64,000 nt of DNA, taken from NCBI GenBank assembly GCA_001800905.1, contig MGWH01000002.1, positions 372,001-436,000 on the forward strand. The letters run 5' to 3'. The position numbers and the translations under genes were made by a program. The notes under the pieces are model-generated. The model did not search any database. It was not told where the DNA came from and saw nothing but the letters and a program-made list of their open reading frames with translations. The first letter of the stretch is position 1. Each line of letters starts with the position of its first letter. The DNA is from Flavobacteria bacterium GWA2_35_26. GTDB lineage: Bacteria; Bacteroidota; Bacteroidia; Flavobacteriales; Flavobacteriaceae. This document shows positions 36,326 to 45,376 of the stretch, one piece after another.

Positions 36326-37159
36326 ATGAACGTAACTGATTATACCTATTTAATTAACAAACCCGATGCTATCAACGAAAAGCAAACGGAAGCATTGAGC
36401 CATGTTTTGGAAGACTTCCCGTATTTCCAAAGTGCCAGAGCTTTGCGTTTAAAAGGTTTATACAATCAAAATAGTTTCAAATACAATCAGGCTTTAAAAG
36501 TTACAGCGGCTCATACCACTGACCGAACTATTTTATTTGATTTTATTAGCTCTGATACTTTTACAGCAATTCAGAACGGTTATTATGACAAAAAGGTTTT
36601 AGAACTTCTAGACATTAATGTTATCGATAGTGAAATCGTAGCTTTAGAAGAAAAAGTAGTGACTCCAGACAAAGTGGAGGCTTCTATTCTTGACTCAATC
36701 AAAGAAGCTGCAACTACAAACGGAATATCAGTAGAAAAAAAATTAGAAATTGGCAAGCCTTTAGATTTCTCTACCAATGAAAAACACTCGTTTCAAGAAT
36801 GGCTTCAACTTTCCAGAATCCAACCTATTGTTCGAGAAAAAGAAGAACAAACAAATGCCAATTCATTAAACGAAACGCAAAAGAAAAAACTGGAATTAAT
36901 TGATAAGTTTATCGAAAACAATCCCAAAATTCCAGCAGTAAAAAACGAAACTTCGTCGAATACAACTTTTGATTTGAATAAAGAAGACCATTCGATGTTG
37001 ATGACTGAAACTTTGGCCAAGGTCTATTTGGAACAAAAAAAATATCAAAAGGCGATTCAAGCTTATGAAATATTAATTTTGAAATATCCAGAAAAAATTA
37101 GTTTCTTTGCAGACCGCATTTCGGACATTAAGATTTTACAACAAAATAACAATAATTAA
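36326..37159 (+). CDS. TPR-like cytoplasmic protein upstream of secG
   Basis: 277 residues without signal peptide. The N-terminal 80 residues are helical (YLINKPDAINEKQTEALSHV, split), the middle is charged and probably disordered (about 100-215), and the C-terminus has one clear tetratricopeptide-type unit (TLAKVYLEQKKYQKAIQAYEILILKYPEK in two helices, about 232-262). No named family beyond TPR-like was recognised. The secG ATG lies two bases after its stop, so the two are co-translated; a role with the secretion machinery is possible but unproven. Confidence 0.75.
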   Translation: MNVTDYTYLINKPDAINEKQTEALSHVLEDFPYFQSARALRLKGLYNQNSFKYNQALKVTAAHTTDRTILFDFISSDTFTAIQNGYYDKKVLELLDINVIDSEIVALEEKVVTPDKVEASILDSIKEAATTNGISVEKKLEIGKPLDFSTNEKHSFQEWLQLSRIQPIVREKEEQTNANSLNETQKKKLELIDKFIENNPKIPAVKNETSSNTTFDLNKEDHSMLMTETLAKVYLEQKKYQKAIQAYEILILKYPEKISFFADRISDIKILQQNNNN

Positions 37160-37161
37160 CA

Positions 37162-37488
37162 ATGAGCACATTTTCAATTTTTTTAGTTTTAATTACAATA
37201 GTTTGCTTTCTATTGGTAGTAGTAATCATGGTTCAAAACCCTAAAGGGGGTGGTTTATCTTCTTCAATTGGTGGATCTCAAATGTTAGGTGGTGTACAAA
37301 AAACTACTGACTTTTTAGATAAAAGTACTTGGACATTAGCTACTATTTTAATTGCACTTATTTTACTTTCAAGCTTAAGCTTTACAGGTTCTTTAAGTGA
37401 TACTGATTCTAAAATCATTGAAAAGACAGAAGCTCCAGCTACTACACCAGTAACGCCTGCGGCTCCAGCAGCTCCGGCAACTAAATAA
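37162..37488 (+). CDS. secG: Preprotein translocase subunit SecG
   Basis: 108 residues with two transmembrane helices (about 3-23 and 55-75) separated by the SecG loop MVQNPKGGGLSSSIGG near 23-38. The C-terminus is an Ala/Pro/Thr-rich tail (about 88-108). SecG assists SecYE-SecA protein export. It starts two bases after the TPR-like gene, and a terminator follows 20 bases past its stop. Confidence 0.95.
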   Translation: MSTFSIFLVLITIVCFLLVVVIMVQNPKGGGLSSSIGGSQMLGGVQKTTDFLDKSTWTLATILIALILLSSLSFTGSLSDTDSKIIEKTEAPATTPVTPAAPAAPATK

Positions 37489-37507
37489 GTAGTAATCCAT
37501 ATATAAA

Positions 37508-37539
37508 AATGCCAGCCTGTCAAAGCTGGCATTTTTTTT
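37508..37539 (+). terminator. Intrinsic terminator after secG
   Basis: Stem AATGCCAGC (37508-37516) with GCTGGCATT (37525-37533), 8-base loop, then a T-run. Confidence 0.92.
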
Positions 37540-37565
37540 AGGAAAAAATGTCAGTCAAAATGGGA

Positions 37566-37580
37566 TGGCACAATTTCTGA
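37566..37580 (+). promoter_or_regulatory. Candidate sigma-54-like or heat-shock element upstream of groES
   Basis: TGGCAC at 37566-37571 matches the -24 block of sigma-54 promoters (TGGCAC-N5-TTGC). The -12 block at the right spacing reads CTGA and fits poorly (TG only). TGTCAGTCA lies 18 bases upstream of TGGCAC. A special promoter before the chaperonin operon is plausible; the sigma-54 assignment is weak. Confidence 0.3.
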
Positions 37581-37624
37581 AATAGCAGAATCATTCAAAT
37601 ACAATAATTTTAAAACATACAATC

Positions 37625-37900
37625 ATGGGATTAAACATTAAACCGCTTTCAGACCGCGTTCTTATTGAACCAGTTGCCGCAGAGACTAAAACTGCATCAG
37701 GAATTTTTATTCCAGATACTGCGAAAGAAAAACCACAAAAAGGAACTGTTGTTGCTGTTGGTAACGGAACCAAAGATCACACGATGACTGTGAAAATTGG
37801 TGATACCGTTCTTTACGGAAAATATGCAGGTACCGAATTGAAATTAGAAGGTAAAGATTATTTAATCATGCGCGAAGACGATATTTTAGCGATTATCTAA
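37625..37900 (+). CDS. groS: Co-chaperonin GroES
   Basis: 91 residues, the usual length. It has the N-terminal [11 protein letters not shown], the mobile loop region [21 protein letters not shown], and the C-terminal [12 protein letters not shown]. GroES caps the GroEL chamber during folding. It is 32 bases before groEL in one operon. Confidence 0.98.
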   Translation: MGLNIKPLSDRVLIEPVAAETKTASGIFIPDTAKEKPQKGTVVAVGNGTKDHTMTVKIGDTVLYGKYAGTELKLEGKDYLIMREDDILAII

Positions 37901-37920
37901 TCAAGTAAACGAATCAATAA

Positions 37921-39558
<1,638 letters not shown>

Positions 39559-39606
39559 TTCCATTTACGAAGTACGATATACGAAGTACTGAGTAACTAT
39601 TTAAAT

Positions 39607-39638
39607 AAAAAATCCGAAGTTTTCACTTCGGATTTTTT
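39607..39638 (+). terminator. Bidirectional terminator between groEL and dedA
   Basis: Stem AAAAAATCCGAAG (39607-39619) and CTTCGGATTTTTT (39626-39638), 6-base loop. The A and T tracts let it serve the convergent dedA gene also. Confidence 0.93.
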
Positions 39639-39647
39639 TATTTTGTA

Positions 39648-40325
39648 TTATGTATCTTGTGGTCGTTTTTTTAATAGTTTTAAGAAAACTGGAAAGGTAG
39701 ATATCAAAATGATTCCGATAACGATCATTTCAATATGTTCTTTCAAATCAATACCATAATTTAAAAATACACCGTATAAATAGTGCCCTGAGAATACCAA
39801 AACGAACGACCATAAAAAGGAGCTCAAAGTATTAAAGAACATGAATTTCTTTTTATCCATAGAAACGATTCCGGCAACTATAGGTGCAAAAGTTCTAAAA
39901 ATAGGAAGGAAACGAGCATATATAATAGCCTTTCCTCCATATTTTTCAAAGAAATCTTTGGATTGCAACAAGTACTTTTTCTTGAACCAAAAAGTATCTT
40001 CCTTTTTGAATAAATAATACCCGCTTTTAGAACCAAACCAATACCCCACTGTATTCCCTATAATTCCAGAAAAAGCAATTAATAAAGCTAATAAGGTAAC
40101 ATTGATAAAATCATTATCGATGACAATCACATTGGCAATTAAATCTCCACTATAAATTCCGGATAAAAAAAGTAAACTGTCTCCTGGTAGAAAGAAGCCC
40201 GCAAAAAGACCAGTTTCGGCAAAAATGATAAATAGAACAATGTACAGTCCAACTTGAAACCCGCCAATGGACAGGGTAATATAAAACTCTGGATTTAGTA
40301 ATTGAGTCCAATCAAAATTGTTCAT
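39648..40325 (-). CDS. DedA-family membrane protein
   Basis: 225 residues with about five or six hydrophobic segments. The DedA signature region FLPGDSLLFLSG near 46-57 and the loop FARFLPIFRTFAPIVAG-type sequence near 138-153 (with the conserved Arg residues) are clear. DedA/VTT proteins are implicated in phospholipid flipping, membrane potential and, in some cases, selenite uptake. It is monocistronic and convergent with groEL. Confidence 0.9.
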   Translation of the reverse strand: MNNFDWTQLLNPEFYITLSIGGFQVGLYIVLFIIFAETGLFAGFFLPGDSLLFLSGIYSGDLIANVIVIDNDFINVTLLALLIAFSGIIGNTVGYWFGSKSGYYLFKKEDTFWFKKKYLLQSKDFFEKYGGKAIIYARFLPIFRTFAPIVAGIVSMDKKKFMFFNTLSSFLWSFVLVFSGHYLYGVFLNYGIDLKEHIEMIVIGIILISTFPVFLKLLKKRPQDT

Positions 40326-40422
40326 ACAGTTAAATTTAGTTGATATCTTGGGCGTGAAAGTAATAATAATTTAGCGCAACCACAATTTTAGAGAATCGTT
40401 TTAGAATTAAATTAACGATTGC

Positions 40423-40764
40423 TTAATTTCTTTCATACATGCAACAATGGTGTAATTTTTCATAAACTGCGTCCCTAGCTCTTACTTCGTCAGTATCATG
40501 ACCTACTATTGCGATGGCCTTTTTTACATCCAAAAGTGAACATTTTTCTTCATTTAAAATTACATTCAATTGATGGGTTTCAATTTTCCAAACCGCGGAC
40601 TTAACCCCATGAACTGAGAAAGCGGCTTTTTGAATTCGTTTTTGGCATTGCTCACAATTTCCATTTACCTCGGTAACGTATTTTGCATTTTTATTTTTTT
40701 TCACTTGTGCTTGAACTGAAAGTCCAACCAATACTAAAAGCACTATTGTAATAATTTGTTTCAT
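40423..40764 (-). CDS. Exported heavy-metal-associated (HMA) domain protein
   Basis: 113 residues with a signal peptide (ends VQAQV, about 21). The ferredoxin-like HMA domain has the metal site NGNCEQCQ (C37, C40) and the usual fold (VHGVKSAVWKIETHQLNVIL, CSLLDVKKAIAIVGHDTDE). It likely binds copper or another soft metal in the periplasm. It ends the operon with the TonB receptor encoded 33 bases upstream, which suggests a metal-uptake or sensing unit. Confidence 0.88.
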   Translation of the reverse strand: MKQIITIVLLVLVGLSVQAQVKKNKNAKYVTEVNGNCEQCQKRIQKAAFSVHGVKSAVWKIETHQLNVILNEEKCSLLDVKKAIAIVGHDTDEVRARDAVYEKLHHCCMYERN

Positions 40765-40797
40765 GATTTCTATTTTTGAATTTGATTATTGATATTG

Positions 40798-42807
40798 TTA
40801 TTTAATCTTAAATCGTAAGCCAGCATAGTACATTTGACCAAAAATTGGTGCATATACCATAGAAGCATCAAAGCTTGCTCCAAAAGGATTGGCTGCTCCT
40901 ACAATTACTTTAGACTGAGTATAATTACCAATATTTTCACCCCCTACATATACTTCAAAAACGGACGAAAAAACGCGTGTAATTTGTGCATTCATTAAAG
41001 AATAAGCTGGCGAAAATTCCGGTAATTGATCCACAATAGGATTTGATTGTGTGTTGGGCAATTGCTGCTCTCCAATCCAATTGTAGGTAAAATCAAACTT
41101 CCATTGCTTTGTAGTGCCAAAGGAAGCGGTTTCGTACTCCAGGTTACCAAAAAATCGGTTTTTAGCTTGCAACGGTTTTTGGAAAGTTCCCGACAGATAA
41201 TCCGTTTGTACATTATATCGTTTGTAGGCTGAACGCAATCGGAAATTTTTGACTATTTCATAATTGAATTCCATTTGGAAGCTATTGGCAAATGAGTTGC
41301 CTTTTAGATTATAAAACAAAACTTGTTGCGGGCTTTGCATTACATCCACCACCACCTGATTTTGAAAATCAGTACGATACCAATCCAAAGTAACATCTGC
41401 ATTTTTGCTCAATAATGTAAAGGCCTGTGTAAAACTTCCACCAAAATTCCAAGCTATTTCAGGATTCAAACCATACACTTTCCCATTGGTATCCAAAATA
41501 GAAAAAGCTCTAGAACTTGCAAAAAGCGATTGATTTTCGGCAAAAATATTAGCAACTCGCTTTCCTCTTCCAGCTGAAAATCGGACAACGGCCTTCTCCC
41601 AAGGATTGTATCTCAAATGCAAACGCGGAGTTGCAAAAGTTCCTAAGCGGTTATGATTGTCGATTCTTCCTCCAAAAATAACACTGAAATTTTCATCATT
41701 ATCAAACGTATATTCGAAAAAAGCACCCACTGATTGATCGGTTCTACTCCAATCTTTGGCAATAAGCTGTTCGTGATATTGATCCAAAGTAAAGTTCAAA
41801 CCTGTGGCAAATTTATTCCTAGTATTGCTAATAATCGAATTAAAAATAAGGTTGGAATAATAACTGTTTTGCTTGATATTGTAATTATTCAAACCATAAT
41901 AAGACTGCTGATTATGAGAGTTAAAGGCATTTTGAAAACCAATACTTTGATAGGGTAAATCTTTGAAAACATAACCCAATTTAGTGGCAATATCCAAGCG
42001 TTCCGTATTGATTTCTGAACCCCAATAGTTGGTAGTTCCTTTGTCTACAGCTGGATTAAAATGGTGCTGACCCGTTTGTTTTTCATCTTTCATATACCTG
42101 AAATTGATAAAGCTCACCCAGCCTTTTTCGGCATCATAATACTGATATCGATTCAGAATATTGATTTGTTTTACCAACGGATTATCCAAAAAACCATCCC
42201 TATTATTGTCCATTTTTGCCGTGCGCGTATTGCCGTGCAAAAACAAACTACTACTCCATTTATCAGACAGAGGTTTGTTAAAATGCGTGTTCAATTCAAA
42301 CCTAGAATCGGTAGATCCATACGCATTTAAAAAAAACGGAATATCGTTAATTGGTTTGATGAGTTCGGTATTAATTTGCCCCGAGATACTTTCGTAGCCG
42401 TTTACCACACTTCCGGCTCCTTTGGTGATTTGAATACTTTCGACCCATGTTCCGGGTGTAAACGATAATCCGTAAGCTTGTGAAGCCCCGCGTACCGAAG
42501 GAATATTTTCTTCCGTAATAACTAAATATGGACTTGTCAAACCCAACATTTTAATTTGTTTGGTCCCCGTTAGAGCATCTGAAAAATTCACATCAATAGA
42601 CGGATTGGTTTCAAAGCTTTCAGCCAAATTACAACAGGCTGCTTTGAGCAATTCTTTGCTTGTGACCAAAGTGGTGTTTCCTGTAACTGTAAACGACTTT
42701 TGCAATCCTTTACGCTTTGTGACTACTTTTACCTCATTTAATTTTTGCTGTCCAAAAACAAAATTTCCCAATAAAAGCAACACAAATAACAAGTTTGTTT
42801 TTTGCAT
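40798..42807 (-). CDS. TonB-dependent receptor, probably metal-related
   Basis: 669 residues with a signal peptide (ends NFVFGQ, about 20). The plug domain (about 40-150) includes KELLKAACCNLAESFETNPSID-type sequence with a Cys-Cys pair near 57-58, and the barrel ends AGLRFKIK. It has no carboxypeptidase-regulatory domain, unlike the other two large receptors here. Genomic coupling to an HMA protein and an HYC_CC_PP protein argues for copper or a related metal as ligand. Conserved plug motif LLVIT-E-N-I-P-S-V-R-G is readable near 95-105. Confidence 0.88.
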   Translation of the reverse strand: MQKTNLLFVLLLLGNFVFGQQKLNEVKVVTKRKGLQKSFTVTGNTTLVTSKELLKAACCNLAESFETNPSIDVNFSDALTGTKQIKMLGLTSPYLVITEENIPSVRGASQAYGLSFTPGTWVESIQITKGAGSVVNGYESISGQINTELIKPINDIPFFLNAYGSTDSRFELNTHFNKPLSDKWSSSLFLHGNTRTAKMDNNRDGFLDNPLVKQINILNRYQYYDAEKGWVSFINFRYMKDEKQTGQHHFNPAVDKGTTNYWGSEINTERLDIATKLGYVFKDLPYQSIGFQNAFNSHNQQSYYGLNNYNIKQNSYYSNLIFNSIISNTRNKFATGLNFTLDQYHEQLIAKDWSRTDQSVGAFFEYTFDNDENFSVIFGGRIDNHNRLGTFATPRLHLRYNPWEKAVVRFSAGRGKRVANIFAENQSLFASSRAFSILDTNGKVYGLNPEIAWNFGGSFTQAFTLLSKNADVTLDWYRTDFQNQVVVDVMQSPQQVLFYNLKGNSFANSFQMEFNYEIVKNFRLRSAYKRYNVQTDYLSGTFQKPLQAKNRFFGNLEYETASFGTTKQWKFDFTYNWIGEQQLPNTQSNPIVDQLPEFSPAYSLMNAQITRVFSSVFEVYVGGENIGNYTQSKVIVGAANPFGASFDASMVYAPIFGQMYYAGLRFKIK

Positions 42808-42814
42808 GTATAAT

Positions 42815-42878
42815 GATTTTACAATTTGTAATAAGTGATTTGAGCCCTAAATGACTCGACTTAAACAATTGTAAAATC
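42815..42878. promoter_or_regulatory. Inverted repeats upstream of the metal-related TonB receptor
   Basis: GATTTTACAATT (42815-42826) and AATTGTAAAATC (42867-42878) form a perfect 12-bp inverted repeat 40 bases apart. The first arm lies within the 13-bp palindrome TTACA-ATT-TGTAA (42819-42831) and the second contains ACAATTGT. The position just before the receptor ATG suggests operator sites. The TACA...TGTA core recalls copper-repressor boxes, but that is only resemblance. Confidence 0.45.
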
Positions 42879-43281
42879 AGGCGTAAAAAATATAGTGATG
42901 GTACAACTTAAAGAGTGGAGGCGCATGGGCATCACAGCAATAGGTTGCGATAGGCAGATGAAGTAAAGTCGTCCGACAAGCCGGTATTTCTAGCTTGACG
43001 TCAGGTAGTACATAAAAAGCAATAGGTTCAAAAGAAAACGCTTTTAAAGTAGCATGGTCTGTTTTCTTTTCAAAATGAACCGTTTTGTTTTTGCAACAAG
43101 AGTCTTTTTCAATTACTTTTTTGGCGCAACAACTCTTTTTTACATTTGCTAAAGGGTCAATTGTTCGAACCGAAAAAGAAGCTACTTTGCTGCCACAATA
43201 ATGCATCGTAAACGCAAAACCAACATTGGAAACCAATATCAGTAATGCTAAAAATAATCCGATGCCTTTTTTACAATTCAT
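42877..43281 (-). CDS. HYC_CC_PP-family protein
   Basis: 134 residues with a signal-like hydrophobic N-terminus (about 5-25). The family's three namesake motifs are present: HYC at 27-29, CC pairs at 51-52 and 62-63 (plus a CC near 113), and APPLFKLYHH near the C-terminus. The family has no known function but is tied to copper/heavy-metal TonB loci in Bacteroidota. It is 69 bases upstream of the TonB receptor on the same strand. The dense Cys and His content suits metal binding. Confidence 0.85.
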   Translation of the reverse strand: MNCKKGIGLFLALLILVSNVGFAFTMHYCGSKVASFSVRTIDPLANVKKSCCAKKVIEKDSCCKNKTVHFEKKTDHATLKAFSFEPIAFYVLPDVKLEIPACRTTLLHLPIATYCCDAHAPPLFKLYHHYIFYA

Positions 43282-43387
43282 GGTGCAAATTTAGGAAACT
43301 ATTGTCCAGTACGAATTAAAATCGTGTTAAATTTGGCATACAACCATTCTATTAGTTTCAACTTGTGACTTGTTGATCATAAATTAA

Positions 43388-43395
43388 TACTTTTG
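43388..43395 (+). promoter_or_regulatory. -7 promoter box of the free methionine sulfoxide reductase gene
   Basis: TACTTTTG, exact TAnnTTTG, with TTG at 43363-43365 about 22 bases upstream. The TTG at 43393 is therefore part of the promoter and not a start codon; the ATG is at 43411. Confidence 0.65.
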
Positions 43396-43410
43396 TTAAA
43401 AATAATAACC

Positions 43411-43866
43411 ATGACATTTCAAGAATTACAACCGAAAATTACCTCCATAACTACAAACCAAACCCTTACGAGAGACGAAAAACTGCAAGCCATTTGTCAA
43501 TTATTGAACGAGAATGTGGCTCATTATAACTGGGTAGGTTTTTATTTTGCCAATCACGAAAACAAAACGTTGCATTTGGGTCCATATGTTGGCGCACCAA
43601 CAGATCATACGGTAATTCCATTTGGAAAAGGAATTTGTGGTCAGGTAGCCGAATCGAATGCTAACTTTGTGGTACCTGATGTAGCGGCTCAAGATAATTA
43701 TATTGCATGCAGCTTTACTGTAAAATCAGAAATCGTGGTGCCTTTATTTGTAAACGGAATTAATATTGGCCAAATAGACATCGACAGTCATGTTTTAGAT
43801 CCATTTACTGCAGAAGACGAGCGTTTCTTAGAGTTTGTGAATTCTGAAGTAGCTCAGTTGTTTTAA
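43411..43866 (+). CDS. msrC: GAF-domain free methionine-(R)-sulfoxide reductase
   Basis: 151 residues, a single GAF domain. The fRMsr signature reads GKGICGQ (C76) and NYIACSF (C100), 24 residues apart as between C94 and C118 of the E. coli enzyme. SEIVVPLF and IGQIDIDS follow. The residue corresponding to E. coli C84 is not Cys, so only two of three redox cysteines are kept. It reduces free methionine-R-sulfoxide in the cytoplasm. Confidence 0.85.
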   Translation: MTFQELQPKITSITTNQTLTRDEKLQAICQLLNENVAHYNWVGFYFANHENKTLHLGPYVGAPTDHTVIPFGKGICGQVAESNANFVVPDVAAQDNYIACSFTVKSEIVVPLFVNGINIGQIDIDSHVLDPFTAEDERFLEFVNSEVAQLF

Positions 43867-43882
43867 TTCAATCCTAATCCCA

Positions 43883-44854
43883 ATGAAACATCAAATTATA
43901 CTTTTTTTAATTTTCATTACTTCATGGATTGGCCATAGCCAAATTGGGCCTAATGATGAGGCTGTTTATATAGATTCTCTAAACAACCTTGGCAATGAAA
44001 AGAATTACAAATTCATTCGGGTAGTCAAAGAATATGCAGAAGACAAAGACCTCTATGATGTTTATTTTTTTAGCCGTTCAGGAAAATTAGCGCAGAGAGC
44101 GACTACTTCGAACAAGTACTTCATGGCTTTCGAAGGAACTTATATTTACTACTACGAGAACGGAAACAAACAAAAAATAGAGACCTATTCGGACAAAAGA
44201 GTCAATGGAAGGCAATTTGAATGGTATGAAAATGGTAATTTAAAATTGGAAACCGAAGTTGAATTTGACAAAAAAACAAAAAATTCAACCACCAAAATTG
44301 TTCATTATTGGAATAGTAACAATGAACAAAAAGTAATAAATGGTGAAGGCGAATATGAAGAAATCGAAACAATACCCAATTCAAATAGTGCAAAATTTAG
44401 CGTCAAATCAAGTGGCAAAATAAAGAATTATGTTAAAGATGGGCTTTGGAAAGGGGAATCCGAAAAGTCTAAATGTCATTATTTTGAAATGTTTGAAAAC
44501 GGAAAACTAGTGTCGGGAAAACGAGTTGATTCGTTGGGAGTTGAAATCCTATATAATGAAGTTTTTCAAAAGCCGAAACCCAAAAATGGAATTGCTGATT
44601 TTTACCGATTCGTTGGTGAAAATTATAACACTCCACCAGTTCAAGGTTTAAAGGGAGTGCTTTATGCAACATTTCTGATAGATAAAGAGGGCAAAGTAGC
44701 GGATGTAAAAATAATTAAGGATATAGGGTATGGAACCGGTGCTGAAGCCATACGAGTGATTCAAAAATACGATCAATGGGTTCCGGGAAGTTTTAAAGGC
44801 GAGCCTGTAAGAGTACAATATTCTTTACCTATTACCATTAAATCCATTTACTAA
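43883..44854 (+). CDS. Exported MORN-like/TonB C-terminal domain protein
   Basis: 323 residues with a signal peptide (ends GHSQI, about 21). The middle has MORN_2-type units (YYYENGNKQKIETYSDKRVNGRQFEWYENGN in pieces, about 90-125). The C-terminal 80 residues form a TonB_C domain (GVLYATFLIDKEGKVADVKIIKDIG... near 253-275, ending SLPITIKSIY). No N-terminal transmembrane anchor with a proline-rich linker is present, so it is probably a periplasmic protein with a TonB-like fold and not an energising TonB. It lies 16 bases after the reductase gene. Confidence 0.72.
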   Translation: MKHQIILFLIFITSWIGHSQIGPNDEAVYIDSLNNLGNEKNYKFIRVVKEYAEDKDLYDVYFFSRSGKLAQRATTSNKYFMAFEGTYIYYYENGNKQKIETYSDKRVNGRQFEWYENGNLKLETEVEFDKKTKNSTTKIVHYWNSNNEQKVINGEGEYEEIETIPNSNSAKFSVKSSGKIKNYVKDGLWKGESEKSKCHYFEMFENGKLVSGKRVDSLGVEILYNEVFQKPKPKNGIADFYRFVGENYNTPPVQGLKGVLYATFLIDKEGKVADVKIIKDIGYGTGAEAIRVIQKYDQWVPGSFKGEPVRVQYSLPITIKSIY

Positions 44855-44876
44855 TTAAAAACTAAATGTGATTTAT

Positions 44877-44908
44877 TTTGAATTTTTCAATATTTTATTT
44901 TACTTTTG
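44877..44908 (+). promoter_or_regulatory. Promoter of rpsO
   Basis: TTTG at 44877-44880, 20-base spacer, TACTTTTG at 44901-44908. Both boxes match the Bacteroidetes consensus exactly. The leader of about 50 bases before the rpsO ATG could host S15 autoregulation. Confidence 0.85.
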
Positions 44909-44964
44909 CAGCCGTTACTCAATAGCTGTGTAACATACATAATAATCATTTAAATAATATTGGA

Positions 44965-45234
44965 ATGTATTTAACTAAAGAAATCAAAGAAGAAATCTTC
45001 GCTAAACACGGAGGAAAAGCAGAAAACACTGGATCTGCAGAAGGTCAAATCGCTTTATTCACACACAGAATTAGCCATTTAACTGAGCACTTGAAAAAAA
45101 ATCGTCACGATTATAACACAGAGCGTTCACTAGTATTATTAGTAGGTAAAAGAAGAGCTTTGTTGGATTACTTGAAGAAAAAAGAAATCAACAGATATCG
45201 TGAGATTATCAAAGTATTGGGTATTAGAAAATAA
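44965..45234 (+). CDS. rpsO: 30S ribosomal protein S15
   Basis: 89 residues, the normal length. Contains the S15 signature GSAEGQIALFTHRISHLTEHLK near 24-45 and RRALLDYLKKK near 63-73. It binds 16S rRNA in the platform region. It is followed by its own terminator and then pnp, the order found in many bacteria. Confidence 0.98.
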   Translation: MYLTKEIKEEIFAKHGGKAENTGSAEGQIALFTHRISHLTEHLKKNRHDYNTERSLVLLVGKRRALLDYLKKKEINRYREIIKVLGIRK

Positions 45235-45242
45235 TCAATATA

Positions 45243-45270
45243 AAAAAGAGGTGCGAGAGTGCCTCTTTTT
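45243..45270 (+). terminator. Terminator after rpsO
   Basis: Stem AAAAAGAGG (45243-45251) with CCTCTTTTT (45262-45270), 10-base loop, then T-rich sequence. Confidence 0.85.
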
Positions 45271-45376
45271 ATTTTTACAAACAACAAAAAAAGTTTGGTT
45301 TTTCATTGGGATTATAAACAACTACACACAACAACACAACTAGTTCCAAAGTTTTAATCAATTATTAAAAAAGTTT

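Noticed and set aside
43393..43395. TTG start of the GAF-domain reductase
   Set aside because: It is part of the -7 box TACTTTTG; the ATG at 43411 gives the full family-length protein.
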